From: Amphibacillus marinus
Lineage (GTDB): Bacteria > Bacillota > Bacilli > Bacillales > Amphibacillaceae
Reading direction: 5' to 3'
Assembly: GCF_900110345.1 (NCBI RefSeq)
Contig: NZ_FODJ01000006.1
Span: forward strand, 1-64,000
Length of the DNA stretch: 64,000 bases
Part shown: piece after piece, positions 46,978 through 56,674 of the stretch
Numbering within the stretch: position 1 is the first letter of the stretch
How the letters are laid out: every line of letters starts with the position of its first letter
The notes under the pieces: generated by a model
The model's input: the letters and a program-made list of their open reading frames with translations, nothing else
Databases searched by the model: none
Told to the model about the DNA's origin: nothing
Translations under genes and position numbers: made by a program

Positions 46978-47185
46978 AAGCGAAGTTACAAAAGTGGGTG
47001 CAATTGCACTTAATTGTGAGCGATCGCTCCCACAAATGAATTTTCGCACTTAAATTTACTTAATCACACCTAAGTTAGGGTGAGTGCGAAAGGAGAGGTA
47101 ATAAGTGCGAAGTTAATAAAATAGGTGCGATCGCCCGCAATTATGAGCGATCGCACCAACAGATAAGTTTTTTGCACTTAAATTA
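46978..47185. repeat. Two direct repeats of about 80 bp with GCGATCGC palindromes
   Basis: Unit A is about 46981-47060 and unit B about 47107-47184. They share 'gcgaagtta', 'gtgagcgatcg/atgagcgatcg' and 'gcacttaaatta'. GCGATCGC occurs three times (47020, 47127, 47147). Larger palindromes include GTGCAATTGCAC and GAGCGATCGCTC. The 552-bp gap 46757-47308 has no coding frame; this block and an E1 fragment make up most of it. Confidence 0.7.
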
Positions 47186-47196
47186 CTTTTACATAT

Positions 47197-47272
47197 GAAC
47201 GACTAAGTGGGCGACGGATTTAACTGACTCATATCCTGCGAGCTAAAGGTGTAGGTAGCTCTTTTTGTTGGA
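47197..47272. repeat. Truncated copy of the E1 element
   Basis: The stretch 'taactgactcatatcctgcgagc' in two parts with the end 'gtagctctttttgttgg' aligns with the right half of the element at 416-580 ('taactgactcacatcctg', 'tgagc', 'ggctcttttttgctgg'). The left half is missing. A short hairpin at 47280-47303 (AAGAGTAAA/TTTACTCTT) may terminate ricA. Confidence 0.55.
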
Positions 47273-47308
47273 ACTTTAAAAGAGTAAAAAGTTCTTTACT
47301 CTTATGCT

Positions 47309-47680
47309 TTAACTAATTGATTGATCACCATCGTGATGATCCTTAATTTGCTGTTCAATTTGATCCACAAGCGTCTGCAAGATATCATTGACCTCTGTCT
47401 GGTTGGATTTAAACTCATCAACAATTGGAATGGCATCAATTTCAGCTTGAACAGCATCAATTTGCTGATCAATTTGTCGGGTAGCTTCAGTTTTGCCATA
47501 AGCCTGCAAATTAACGGCTTGCTTTTGTAATGCTTTAATCTGGTTAATCTTGTCCTTCACCTTATCATTACTATTAAGTCGTTCCTCTAGAGCTTTATAA
47601 CGTTCAACTTGTTCCAACTCGTTTAACTTGGCTGAAATCTCTTCAACTTTATTCATAATCGATTCCTTTGAATAATGCAA
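47309..47680 (-). CDS. ricA: RicA (YmcA) regulator of RNase Y
   Basis: Part of the RicA-RicF-RicT complex that redirects RNase Y and affects sporulation, competence and biofilm. It has 123 residues, mostly helical. DKVKDKINQIKALQKQAVNL is the family core. The start is TTG at 47680, because the upstream HYSKESI aligns with the family's N terminus; an internal ATG at 47656 with AAAGGA would drop it. It begins 3 nt after the miaB stop. Confidence 0.93.
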   Translation of the reverse strand: MHYSKESIMNKVEEISAKLNELEQVERYKALEERLNSNDKVKDKINQIKALQKQAVNLQAYGKTEATRQIDQQIDAVQAEIDAIPIVDEFKSNQTEVNDILQTLVDQIEQQIKDHHDGDQSIS

Positions 47681-47683
47681 TAC

Positions 47684-49237
47684 TTAGTACACCTCAGCTT
47701 TAACTTCGGCAAGTTCACCGTCTAACGACCATGTTTTTGCCTTTAAAATTCTCACAGGAACAACTTTACCAATTAGCGACTTGGATGCTTTAAAATTGAC
47801 AAGCTTGTTGCGCTCAGTATAACCTGATAGCACATCAGGATCCTTCTTACTTTCTCCTTCAACTAAAACATCGACAATTTGTCCTTCATATTTTTCCATT
47901 GCAGCTTTAGATTGCTCATTAACAAGCGCATTTAGACGCTGTAGGCGTTCTTTCTTGACATCCATTGAAATGTTGTCGGTCCAGCGCGCAGCTGGTGTAC
48001 CGTCTCTTGGTGAATAGATAAACGTATAAGCCGCTTCAAAGCCAACCTCTTTCATCAAGGTCATCGTTTCTTCAAATTGCTCGTCTGTTTCATTTGGGAA
48101 CCCAACAATAATATCGGTAGTCAGGGTCGCATTTGGCATTGCTTTACGAATTTTACCAACCAACTCAAGGTAATCCTCACGTGTATAGCGTCTTGCCATG
48201 ATTCGTAAAACGTCAGAGCTTCCGGATTGAACCGGTAAATGAATATGATCAAGTAAGTTACCACCCTTAGCCAATACCTCAATTAATCGATCATCAAAAT
48301 CTCTTGGGTGTGAGGTGGTAAAACGCACACGTGGAATATCTATTTTTCGAATCTCGTCCAATAAATCACCTAAGCTATAGGCAAACTCTAAGTCTTTTCC
48401 GTATGCATTTACATTTTGCCCTAACAAAGTAACTTCTTGATAGCCTTGGGCAGCTAAATGGCGCACCTCTTGAATAATATCCTCTGGTAAACGGCTCCGC
48501 TCTTTCCCTCGCGTATATGGGACAATGCAGTATGTACAGAACTTATCACATCCATACATAATATTAACCCACGCTTTTATGTTGCCTTTTCGAACCTTTG
48601 GAAGGTTTTCAATAATATCACCTTCTTTTGACCAAACTTCAACTACCATTTCTTTTGAAAACATCGCTTCTTTAAGTAAGCTTGGTAAACGATGAATATT
48701 ATGGGTACCGAAGATCATATCAATAAACGGATGTTTTTTCAGAATACGATTAACAACGGACTCTTCCTGTGACATGCAACCACAAATGCCAATAATTAAA
48801 TCTGGATTTTCCATTTTTAATGGCTTTAAGTGACCGATTTCACCAAACACTTTGTTCTCTGCATTCTCTCTAATTGCACAAGTATTTAACAGGACAACAT
48901 CAGCCTCACTAGTTAATTCAGTCGATTGATAACCCATATCAGTTAATAAGCCCGCCATTACCTCAGTATCATGCTCATTCATCTGACAACCATATGTGCG
49001 AATTAAAAACTTTTTACCTGTACCGATTTCCTTCATGTCTGCTGGAATACTAAAATCATAGTGAATATCAACGTCCTTTTTCAGACGCTTTTTCGCTTTT
49101 TTTAAGTTTGGCGGCTCATATGTCGCTTGAAAATATTTTCCAATTAATTCATCTGAATCAATATTTTTTAGCCGATCTAAATTGTTTTGATCAGCTTGAT
49201 TTATTTGAGTTGATTGTTTTAGCTGTTGTTCGTTCAT
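47684..49237 (-). CDS. miaB: tRNA-2-methylthio-N6-dimethylallyladenosine synthase MiaB
   Basis: Radical SAM enzyme that methylthiolates i6A37 in tRNA. It has 517 residues. The N-terminal MTTase domain has three Cys ([33 protein letters not shown]), the radical SAM triad is [14 protein letters not shown], and the TRAM domain is at the C terminus from about 450. The N terminus has a 65-residue extension usual for Bacillus. It is coupled to ricA. Confidence 0.98.
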   Translation of the reverse strand: MNEQQLKQSTQINQADQNNLDRLKNIDSDELIGKYFQATYEPPNLKKAKKRLKKDVDIHYDFSIPADMKEIGTGKKFLIRTYGCQMNEHDTEVMAGLLTDMGYQSTELTSEADVVLLNTCAIRENAENKVFGEIGHLKPLKMENPDLIIGICGCMSQEESVVNRILKKHPFIDMIFGTHNIHRLPSLLKEAMFSKEMVVEVWSKEGDIIENLPKVRKGNIKAWVNIMYGCDKFCTYCIVPYTRGKERSRLPEDIIQEVRHLAAQGYQEVTLLGQNVNAYGKDLEFAYSLGDLLDEIRKIDIPRVRFTTSHPRDFDDRLIEVLAKGGNLLDHIHLPVQSGSSDVLRIMARRYTREDYLELVGKIRKAMPNATLTTDIIVGFPNETDEQFEETMTLMKEVGFEAAYTFIYSPRDGTPAARWTDNISMDVKKERLQRLNALVNEQSKAAMEKYEGQIVDVLVEGESKKDPDVLSGYTERNKLVNFKASKSLIGKVVPVRILKAKTWSLDGELAEVKAEVY

Positions 49238-49315
49238 AGATTAGAACTCCTTCCTCATTTACATCTCTGTCCATTTTAACATGTTAGCAAACGTTTTTGT
49301 GTAAAAAAGCATGAT

Positions 49316-50242
49316 TTAAACTGAGATTGCAGGAAATTTTCGGTGGAAATTTTCATACTTAATCTTGGCAAGGATAGTTTGATCATAGCGTTCCACTAAA
49401 TAATTTAACAAGTTATGATAATCCTGCACTGAAGACAGCCCTCTAATTGTTGTCGTAATGCCGTCAAAATCGGAGCCAAAGCCTAATTGATTAACAGCAC
49501 CACGTTCTAGAAAGTAGTCAATATGTTTAATAAGATCTGGAATTTCGACTGGTTCGGTCATTTTCGTAAAAAACGGAACAAAAGTAATCCCTATCCAGCC
49601 ATCAGATTCAATTAATGCCTCAATTTGTTGATCATCGAGATTACGGCGATGCTGACAAACAGAAAATGCATTACTGTGCGATGCCATCACATACTTAGCA
49701 AGTTCAATGACATCATAGAATCCTCTTATTGATAAATGTGAAACATCCGTCCAAACGCCTACTTGATTTAAATAGTGAACAACCTCCTTACCAAATACCG
49801 ACAACCCTTTTCCGTTACGTGCATCAATGCTGTCTGCAACTGCATTATTGTTATTCCAAGTTAATCCGACAATTCTGACACCTAGGTCAACTAGCTTAAT
49901 TAGCTTATTTAAATCCTGTCCAATTGGATGACAACCTTCCAACGTCAAAATTGCTCCCCGTTGATGATCTGCTAATTTATCTAAATCATACCTTGACTTT
50001 ATATGAATAATATCGTGGTTAGGCTCAATAATTCTTCGATAAAACAAATCGACCATTTGCAAAGCCACATTAAATTGTAGCTGTTCAGGGACATCTTCTG
50101 GAACAAAAATAGCAAAGGCTTGAACTCGAACAGGACTGTTACGCCATTTAGTTAAATCGAATTGTAGCTTTGCACTGCCGTTTACATCATAGTTATATTT
50201 CCACAACTGAAATAAAAGATCACAATGACCATCAATCACCAT
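49316..50242 (-). CDS. Membrane-dipeptidase family (M19) peptidase
   Basis: Zinc dipeptidase of the renal-dipeptidase family, 308 residues from MVIDGHCDLLFQLW. Metal-site signatures: DGHCD (His/Asp), LTLEGCHPIG (Glu), VSHLS and ASHSNAFS (His). FGSDFDGI is the conserved C-terminal Asp motif. The ATG at 50242 has AAAGGAG; a GTG 9 nt upstream overlaps it. The protein is cytosolic by sequence despite the family name. A hairpin repeat separates it from spoVS. Confidence 0.93.
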   Translation of the reverse strand: MVIDGHCDLLFQLWKYNYDVNGSAKLQFDLTKWRNSPVRVQAFAIFVPEDVPEQLQFNVALQMVDLFYRRIIEPNHDIIHIKSRYDLDKLADHQRGAILTLEGCHPIGQDLNKLIKLVDLGVRIVGLTWNNNNAVADSIDARNGKGLSVFGKEVVHYLNQVGVWTDVSHLSIRGFYDVIELAKYVMASHSNAFSVCQHRRNLDDQQIEALIESDGWIGITFVPFFTKMTEPVEIPDLIKHIDYFLERGAVNQLGFGSDFDGITTTIRGLSSVQDYHNLLNYLVERYDQTILAKIKYENFHRKFPAISV

Positions 50243-50273
50243 AAAATTCACTCCTTTAAAAGTATATGAAAAT

Positions 50274-50673
50274 GGGGTGGGCCAAAAGCATAATGAGGTA
50301 AGAAAAATTCACATATTATATTCGAAAACATAGCGAGCTTTGGTTAAACACTTCGCTTTCATCCAAGGTCATGTACGGACCATCTTTAGGCTCACAGATT
50401 GTTCGTCAGTTAGGTTTTGCAAACATTTCATATACAGCCGTGGACACGGCTTCGGGCCATTCAGTTAGATGCTGTCGCAAGTGTTTTTGGTGGGACGAGT
50501 AATCACAGTCTAGGATGTGATGTATTTAGTCAAAAAACATCCACTGTGTAAAGAAAAACACTTCACACAGTGGATCCTCAGCTCGCGCTATTCCTACTGG
50601 AGTCTACGTATTTTACCTGCGCTTGGTCAGAATATTCAAATACCCAGTTTTGATATTCGGTTATCTCCCAGCC
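50274..50673. repeat. Hairpin repeat, family H, copy 3, interrupted by a family L copy
   Basis: The left arm (50274-50360: 'gggtgggcc', 'agaaaaattc', 'taaacacttcgcttt') and right arm (50623-50673: 'ggtcagaatattc', 'tacccagttttgatattcgg', 'tctcccagcc') match the two halves of the 23647-23779 copy. The interval 50361-50622 aligns with family L. Inside it lies an 11-bp perfect inverted repeat, ATCCACTGTGT (50539-50549) and ACACAGTGGAT (50565-50575). Confidence 0.75.
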
Positions 50674-50680
50674 TGACGGT

Positions 50681-50941
50681 TTACCTTGGCTCGACAATTA
50701 ATTTAATAGCTGTTCTCTCTTCATTATCAATTTTTATATCTGTAAAAGCTGGAATGCAAATCAAATCTACACCACTTGGCGCGACAAAGCCCCGAGCAAT
50801 CGCTACCGCCTTTACAGATTGATTCAAAGCACCTGCACCGATGGCTTGAATTTCTGCGGAGCCGCGTTCACGTAACACATTTGCTAAAGCACCTGCTACT
50901 GAATTTGGGTTTGATTTAGCTGAAACTTTTAATACGTCCAC
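50681..50941 (-). CDS. spoVS: Stage V sporulation protein SpoVS
   Basis: 86-residue Alba-like protein that affects septation, sporulation and coat formation. It is extremely conserved: KVSAKSNPNSVAGALANVL, IQAIGAGALNQSVKAVAIAR, GFVAPSGVDLICIPAFTDI. The start is GTG with AGGAGG 8 nt upstream. I searched the 85-bp upstream gap for a sigma-H promoter but found no good match. Family H copy 3 begins 8 nt after its stop. Confidence 0.98.
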   Translation of the reverse strand: MDVLKVSAKSNPNSVAGALANVLRERGSAEIQAIGAGALNQSVKAVAIARGFVAPSGVDLICIPAFTDIKIDNEERTAIKLIVEPR

Positions 50942-51026
50942 TTATGCTACCTCCTTGGTTTTCTAAAGTCATTCCACTTTTACTATATTCTGATCAATTT
51001 TCTGATATGCTTAATTCCAGTCAATG

Positions 51027-51824
51027 TTAATTGAAAAAAGGCTGCTCGTCATTAAAATATAATCGGTTAATCTTTGTTGATTGTCCAGTTTTTACATCAA
51101 TATCAATAATGACACCACTTAGTTGACTTTTCCCACTTGCTACTGTTTCAAAACGAACGGGTAGCTGGGTTAAGAATTTCTTAATAACTGCCTCTCTATC
51201 TGTCCCAATAATACCATCATAGGGTCCTGTCATCCCGACATCAGAGATATAGGCAGTGCCTCGATCAAGAATACGATTGTCAGTTGTCTGCACATGGGTA
51301 TGTGTGCCAACTAATGCGCTAATGCGCCCATCTAAATACCAAGCTAATGCAAGCTTTTCACTAGTGGCTTCCGCATGGAAATCAACAAATATGAGGTTCG
51401 TACGCTTGCTGGCCTCTTCTACTAATTGATCAGCCATTCTAAACGGATCGTCAATTGGCGGGAGAAAAGTCCGCCCCTGTAAATTAATAATTGCTACTTC
51501 ATTTCCATTTACATTGACATAGGCTATGCCTTTCCCAGGTGTTCCTTCTGGTAGATTTGCTGGCCTAACCATTTTTTTGGCATCATCTATAAAATCAAAG
51601 ATCTCCTTCTTATCAAAGGTATGGTTACCCATTGTTAAGATGTCAGCTCCCCAATCTAAAAATTGCTTATAAATCTTTTCTGTTATTCCTTTTCCCGCTG
51701 CAGCATTCTCCCCATTTACAATGGTAAGCTGAGGTTGATATTTTTGTTTTAATTTCGGTAAATATGATTGCAGCTGCTCACGCCCCATTGATCCTACAAT
51801 ATCTCCAATAAATAAAATACGCAT
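51027..51824 (-). CDS. ymdB: YmdB phosphodiesterase (TIGR00282 metallophosphoesterase)
   Basis: Dimetal phosphodiesterase with 2-prime,3-prime-cyclic nucleotide activity in B. subtilis, needed for late adaptive choices such as biofilm. It has 265 residues. Metal-site motifs: FIGDIVGSMGR, VNGENAAAGKG, MGNHTFDKKE, FVDFHAEATSEK, VGTHTHVQTTD. It lies between spoVS and rny as in relatives. Confidence 0.97.
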   Translation of the reverse strand: MRILFIGDIVGSMGREQLQSYLPKLKQKYQPQLTIVNGENAAAGKGITEKIYKQFLDWGADILTMGNHTFDKKEIFDFIDDAKKMVRPANLPEGTPGKGIAYVNVNGNEVAIINLQGRTFLPPIDDPFRMADQLVEEASKRTNLIFVDFHAEATSEKLALAWYLDGRISALVGTHTHVQTTDNRILDRGTAYISDVGMTGPYDGIIGTDREAVIKKFLTQLPVRFETVASGKSQLSGVIIDIDVKTGQSTKINRLYFNDEQPFFN

Positions 51825-52230
51825 CTTTTAACTCCTTCTACGATAAACGTCTAGCAAATCTCTTAAAATAATAGTTTGTATTAGAAAAACATGTTTCTTT
51901 CAAAAGTACTTTTTAGATTTAATTAACTAATCAAAATGGAATAAACCTGTTTCAAAGGTAGAGCGACCAACGCTGTATACAAATGGACCAAAATAAAGGC
52001 CTAATACGTGTACTAAGACAAAGCGAAAGTACAGTAATAGGACGTTTGGTAACGGCGCACGTCTAATTAATTTGCCTTACACTTTTCTTTCCAGTAGCCT
52101 ACTATATTCCCTATCATTCTTTTACATCATACCTTTTTTACCTATCGTTGAAAAGAAAAACTGTTTAGTGGTTATTAAAAAAGAGAAGTAAACAAAAGTT
52201 AAACTTTTGATCACTCCTCTATTTGTCATC
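51825..52230. other. Gap between ymdB and rny
   Basis: About 400 bp. The rny terminator is at 52176-52220. At 51927-52064 on the minus strand a 45-codon open stretch ends in TAG and reads as a hydrophobic peptide (RRAPLPNVLLLYFRF onward), but it has no ATG, GTG or TTG start, so I do not call it a gene. Nothing else recognised. Confidence 0.5.
52176..52220 (-). terminator. Terminator of rny
   Basis: AGAGAAGTAAACAAAAGT (52182-52199) pairs with ACTTTTGATCACTCCTCT (52203-52220) with a few mismatches. On the minus strand a T run (52176-52181) follows. Confidence 0.8.
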
Positions 52231-53805
52231 TTACTTTGCGTATTCAACTGCTCGTGTTTCACGAATAACGGTAACTTTAATGTGTCCTGGAAAATTCAAC
52301 TCATCCTCGATGCGCTTTCGAATATCTCGTGCTATTCGAACAGCTTCCAGATCGTCAATTTCATCTGGCTTAACCATAATTCTGACTTCTCGACCAGCTT
52401 GAATGGCAAATGACTTTTCTACACCATCATAAGATTCTGAAATCTCTTCTAGTTTTTCAAGTCGTTTAATATAATTTTCTAATGTTTCACTTCTGGCACC
52501 AGGTCGCGCAGCCGATAAAGCATCAGCAGCAGCAACAAGCACAGCAATAATTGAAGTCGGTTCTTCATCTCCGTGGTGAGAAGCAATTGAATTAATAACA
52601 ACTTCTTTTTCCTTATACTTAACCGCCAATTCTTTACCAATCTCAACGTGGCTTCCTTCAACTTCATGGTCAATTGCTTTACCAATATCATGAAGCAATC
52701 CAGCCCGTTTTGCTAGGGTAACGTCTTGACCAAGCTCTGATGCCAGTAAACCTGATAAATGGGCTACCTCAATCGAGTGCTTTAAGACATTTTGTCCGTA
52801 GCTGGTACGGTACTTTAAACGACCAAGAATCTTAATTAAGTCAGGATGCAGGCCGTGAACACCCACTTCAAATGTTGTTTGTTCACCTACTTCTCTTATA
52901 TATTCATCAACTTCACGTCTTGACTTGTCAACCATCTCTTCAATACGTGCCGGGTGAATACGACCATCTTGCACTAGCTTTTCTAAGGCAATTCTTGCTG
53001 TCTCCCGACGAACGGGATCAAAACCAGATAGAATAACTGCTTCAGGTGTATCATCAATAATTAAATCAATACCAGTTAATGTTTCTAAAGTTCGAATATT
53101 GCGCCCCTCTCGCCCAATAATCCGACCCTTCATTTCATCGTTTGGTAAATTGACAACTGAAACCGTTGTTTCGGCCACGTGATCTGCAGCACAACGCTGC
53201 ATGGCTAAGGATAAGATCTCCTTTGCCTTTTTATCTGCCTCTTCCTTGGTTCGATTCTCTGCCTCTTTAATAATAAGTGCTGATTCATGACTAACTTCTT
53301 TTTCAACGCGTTCTAAAATAACTTGTTTTGCTTGCTCCGATGTATAACCAGAAATGCGCTCCAGTTCAGCTTGTTGGTCTTGCAACATAGCCTCCACTTT
53401 GCTTTCCATTTCTTCAATTTGTTGTTGTTTTTCCGCTAATAAATTCTCCTTCTTCTCTTGCATACGTTCACGTTTATCTAACGTTTCGTCTTTTCGATCA
53501 AGGTTTTCCTCTTTTTGCATGAGACGATTTTCTTGCTTCTGCATCTCTACTCGACGCTCACGAAGTTCCTGTTCAGCTTGCTGACGTAGCCGATGATTTT
53601 CATCTTTTGCCTCAAGTAAGGCTTCTTTCTTGGCTACTTCTGCATTACGATGCCCTTCAGCTACGATCTGCTTAGCTAGTTCTTCAGCACTTGAAATCTT
53701 TTTCTCTGCAATAGATTTTCGAATCAGATAGCCAACAACAATACCGACGATTAGGGTAGCTAAAATGGAGATGATGGCTAGAACCAAAAAGTCCACATTG
53801 CCCAT
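52231..53805 (-). CDS. rny: Ribonuclease Y
   Basis: Membrane-anchored endoribonuclease that starts mRNA decay. It has 524 residues: membrane anchor about 5-27, long Glu/Lys/Gln-rich coiled coil about 30-200, KH domain about 215-275 ([20 protein letters not shown]), HD domain about 330-430 with [15 protein letters not shown]. RicA, encoded nearby, belongs to a complex that targets it. It lies downstream of recA after a terminator. Confidence 0.98.
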   Translation of the reverse strand: MGNVDFLVLAIISILATLIVGIVVGYLIRKSIAEKKISSAEELAKQIVAEGHRNAEVAKKEALLEAKDENHRLRQQAEQELRERRVEMQKQENRLMQKEENLDRKDETLDKRERMQEKKENLLAEKQQQIEEMESKVEAMLQDQQAELERISGYTSEQAKQVILERVEKEVSHESALIIKEAENRTKEEADKKAKEILSLAMQRCAADHVAETTVSVVNLPNDEMKGRIIGREGRNIRTLETLTGIDLIIDDTPEAVILSGFDPVRRETARIALEKLVQDGRIHPARIEEMVDKSRREVDEYIREVGEQTTFEVGVHGLHPDLIKILGRLKYRTSYGQNVLKHSIEVAHLSGLLASELGQDVTLAKRAGLLHDIGKAIDHEVEGSHVEIGKELAVKYKEKEVVINSIASHHGDEEPTSIIAVLVAAADALSAARPGARSETLENYIKRLEKLEEISESYDGVEKSFAIQAGREVRIMVKPDEIDDLEAVRIARDIRKRIEDELNFPGHIKVTVIRETRAVEYAK

Positions 53806-54237
53806 GGTTTCACCTCCTCTTGCTATTCATTTTTTTTAAAAAATTTTAAGTCGGCATGTACTTGTCTTACCCATTATAATGCGTCATTAATTTTAAGATG
53901 TATAATTTTCAAATTAAACTATACACCTCTAATTTTACTGTTGGCAATTCGCAATGTCAAGAAATCATCCGTGCTATTTTCTAGTATTTTACCTTTAAGC
54001 ATTAAAATGGGGCTGAATAAAGCTTTTTCATCACCATTAAAAACCCTATTCAACAACGTAAATGCTGAATGGGGTTTACTCTTAGCTAAAAATATTGGTC
54101 TGCAAAAAAGCATTGGTTAGGTAAGTAATTGTATACAATCATAAAAAAGAGCCGCTTCTCGAGAAGTCGACTCATTTTTGCTTAGGCTTAATCTTATGAA
54201 AATATCTCACCAAAGCTATCTGTTGTAACCAATACTA
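53806..54237. other. Gap between rny and recA
   Basis: A 432-bp gap. It holds the recA terminator at 54143-54173 and a second hairpin at about 54039-54077 (AAACCCTATTCA against TGAATGGGGTTT). A 64-codon open frame at 53919-54113 on the minus strand spans that hairpin and shows no family signal. The rny promoter should lie near 53820-53900, but no clear boxes were picked. Confidence 0.55.
54143..54173 (-). terminator. Terminator of recA
   Basis: On the minus strand GAGTCGACTTCTC pairs with GAGAAGCGGCTC (54149-54173, one or two G-U pairs), and TTTTTT follows. It is 65 nt after the recA stop. Confidence 0.85.
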
Positions 54238-55272
54238 TTATTCGTCCTTAATTAGTTCATCTATAATAGGTTCATCATCGCCTGACTCATCCATATTATA
54301 GTGACGTCGAACAGCATGATAAATTTCACTAGCAATATCCTCATTTTCTTTCAAGAATTGCTTAGAGTTTTCTCTTCCTTGTCCTAATCGTTCTTCATTA
54401 TAAGAATACCAAGCACCACTCTTCAAGACAATATCCAGGTCAGATGCAATATCTAGCATTTCACCTTCACGAGAAATACCTTCACCATACATAATATCAA
54501 CCTCTGCTTGCTTAAATGGCGGTGCAACCTTGTTCTTTACTACTTTAATCCGCGTCCGATTCCCTACCATATCATTTCCTTGCTTAATTGCTTCTGCTCG
54601 ACGCACTTCTAAACGTACCGAGGAGTAAAACTTAAGTGCACGACCACCTGGTGTTACTTCTGGGTTACCAAACATAACACCGACTTTTTCCCGGATTTGG
54701 TTAATAAAAATAGCAGTTGTTTTAGATTTATTAATCGCACCAGAAAGCTTACGAAGTGCTTGAGACATAAGACGAGCCTGTAAACCAACGTGAGTATCGC
54801 CCATTTCTCCTTCAATCTCTGCTTTGGGTACAAGCGCTGCAACTGAGTCAATAACAACAATATCAACCGCACCACTTCGGACTAATGCTTCCGCAATCTC
54901 CAATGCTTGTTCACCAGTATCCGGTTGAGATAACAGCAATTCATCAACATTAACGCCGAGCTTACGTGCATATACAGGATCTAGCGCATGCTCCGCATCA
55001 ATAAAAGCAGCTGTTCCACCATTTTTTTGTGATTCCGCTATCGCATGTAAAGAAACAGTTGTTTTACCTGAGGATTCTGGGCCATAAATCTCAATGACTC
55101 GTCCTCTAGGATAACCCCCTACACCTAAAGCAACATCCAATGCTAATGAACCACTTGAAACTGTTGCAATTTTCTGTTCGGCTTGCTCCCCAAGCTTCAT
55201 AATTGATCCTTTGCCAAACTGCTTTTCTATAGATTTTAAAGCCATGTCTAAGGCTTGTTTTCGATCACTCAC
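54238..55272 (-). CDS. recA: Recombinase RecA
   Basis: Strand-exchange ATPase and coprotease for LexA. It has 344 residues. Walker A is [17 protein letters not shown], Walker [14 protein letters not shown], loop L2 region [20 protein letters not shown]. The C terminus is acidic ([13 protein letters not shown]). The start is GTG with GAGGAGG. A LexA box and sigma-A promoter lie upstream, as expected for SOS control. Confidence 0.99.
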   Translation of the reverse strand: MSDRKQALDMALKSIEKQFGKGSIMKLGEQAEQKIATVSSGSLALDVALGVGGYPRGRVIEIYGPESSGKTTVSLHAIAESQKNGGTAAFIDAEHALDPVYARKLGVNVDELLLSQPDTGEQALEIAEALVRSGAVDIVVIDSVAALVPKAEIEGEMGDTHVGLQARLMSQALRKLSGAINKSKTTAIFINQIREKVGVMFGNPEVTPGGRALKFYSSVRLEVRRAEAIKQGNDMVGNRTRIKVVKNKVAPPFKQAEVDIMYGEGISREGEMLDIASDLDIVLKSGAWYSYNEERLGQGRENSKQFLKENEDIASEIYHAVRRHYNMDESGDDEPIIDELIKDE

Positions 55273-55304
55273 ACAAATTCCTCCTCTAAATATCAGCTAA
55301 CCTT

Positions 55305-55333
55305 ATCATACCTTTTTTTCAGAAAAGAAACAA
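55305..55333 (-). promoter_or_regulatory. Sigma-A promoter of recA
   Basis: On the minus strand TTGTTT (55328-55333), 17 bp, TATGAT (55305-55310), giving a start about 25-30 nt before the recA GTG. The LexA box is 8 bp upstream of the minus 35. Confidence 0.75.
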
Positions 55334-55341
55334 GCAAAAAC

Positions 55342-55355
55342 CGAATAAATGTTCT
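55342..55355. promoter_or_regulatory. LexA (SOS) box of recA
   Basis: CGAATAAATGTTCT fits the Bacillus LexA site CGAAC-N4-GTTCG with changes at the two inner/outer edge bases and both GAA/TTC cores correct. It sits just upstream of the recA promoter. Confidence 0.75.
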
Positions 55356-55423
55356 TATTTTTTTAAGGCTGTTATATTTGAGAAAATTAAGTTTTTGATC
55401 ATTCAAATAAAAATAACAATAAT

Positions 55424-56674
55424 TTATTGCCGAATTAATTTATCATAAATTAATTGTAAACCCTTTTTTACTGAGCGATTACGGACAATTTCTCTACTTT
55501 TTGGGAATGAAAACTGTTCAATGATATAATTATCTGAATCAGTATACAAACAGATATAAACGGTTCCTACCTCTTTGCCTTCTAGTGGATCAGGACCAGC
55601 TACCCCAGTGAAGCTAATACCATAACTAGCATTAAAAAGTTCTTTTGCTCTTTTAGCCATTTCATAAGCACATTGTTTACTAACCATGCCCTCTCGATCA
55701 ATCGTCGCCTGTTGGACACCTAACGCACCTGCTTTTGCATCAGCAGTATAGCTCACTAAACTTCCATTAAAAACATGGCCAGCACCAAGAACAGAAACGA
55801 AAGCATCTGCAAAACGGCCACCTGTTAAGCTTTCCGCCGCTGCCAGCGTTTTGTGATGCTCAGATAACCATTTGACGATAACATCACTTATGGACTCTTC
55901 GTCATAACCATAAATATATTCACCTACGTAATCATTAATCTGAGCAAGCGTCTGATTAATAAGCTCGTCTGCCTCTAGCTTTGTATGTGCTTTAGCAGTG
56001 ACTCTTAATGCCACTTCCCCTTCTGTAGCTAACGGGGCAATAGTTGGGTTACTTTGTTGATCAATTAATGGCTTGACGCGCATCTCAAGCTGTGACTCGC
56101 CTATCCCAATAAATTTAACCATTCTTGAAACAATGACATCATGTAATTTTAGCATTTCTGATAAAGAGGGAAGAATCTGCTCCTTCATCATTGTCTTCAT
56201 TTCATTGGGCACACCAGGCATAATAATAAAATGACAGTCTTGAAACGGAACAATCATTCCTGGTGCAGTGCCAGCATGATTACGAATAATCTGAGCACCT
56301 TCAATTACCATTGTCTGCTTTAAATTATTTTCGGTCATATCGCGATCGGTGCGCTTAAAGAAATATTCTAAATCAGCTAATGCCTGCTCATTCTGACATA
56401 GAGGTTTACCAACAAATTCTGCCAAAGTTTCGCGAGTCAAATCATCATCAGTTGGTCCTAAACCTCCCGTTACAAAAACAAGGTCAGAGCGTCGGGCAGC
56501 GAGCTTAAAAACATCAAGTAGCCTCTTGTGATTGTCTCCAACCACATGATGATAATAAACACCAATACCTTTTGTAGCTAATTGCTCCGAAAGCCATTGT
56601 GCATTTGTATTGGAAATCTGTCCAAGCAGCAGCTCAGTGCCAACGCCAATTATCTCAGCATTAATTGCTTTCAT
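55424..56674 (-). CDS. cinA: CinA: competence/damage-inducible protein, NMN deamidase type
   Basis: 416 residues. The N-terminal molybdopterin-binding-like (COG1058) domain is about 1-170, with VFVTGGLGPTDDDLTRETLA. The C-terminal PncC-like amidohydrolase domain is about 255-412, with AAAESLTGGRFADAFVSV and GISFTGVAGPDPLEGKEVGT. It is co-transcribed with recA in many Firmicutes; here a 151-bp gap with the recA promoter separates them. It starts directly after the pgsA stop. Confidence 0.97.
   Translation of the reverse strand: MKAINAEIIGVGTELLLGQISNTNAQWLSEQLATKGIGVYYHHVVGDNHKRLLDVFKLAARRSDLVFVTGGLGPTDDDLTRETLAEFVGKPLCQNEQALADLEYFFKRTDRDMTENNLKQTMVIEGAQIIRNHAGTAPGMIVPFQDCHFIIMPGVPNEMKTMMKEQILPSLSEMLKLHDVIVSRMVKFIGIGESQLEMRVKPLIDQQSNPTIAPLATEGEVALRVTAKAHTKLEADELINQTLAQINDYVGEYIYGYDEESISDVIVKWLSEHHKTLAAAESLTGGRFADAFVSVLGAGHVFNGSLVSYTADAKAGALGVQQATIDREGMVSKQCAYEMAKRAKELFNASYGISFTGVAGPDPLEGKEVGTVYICLYTDSDNYIIEQFSFPKSREIVRNRSVKKGLQLIYDKLIRQ

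Noticed and set aside
46978-47185. A CRISPR array
   Set aside because: Only two imperfect repeat units of about 80 bp; no regular 25-40 bp repeats with unique spacers and no cas genes.
50942-51026. Sigma-H promoter for spoVS
   Set aside because: GAATAT-like and GGAATT-like elements exist, but the spacing (22 instead of 14-15 nt) is wrong.
53919-54113. 64-codon open frame on the minus strand between recA and rny
   Set aside because: It spans a hairpin that explains its sequence and has no ribosome binding site or family match.
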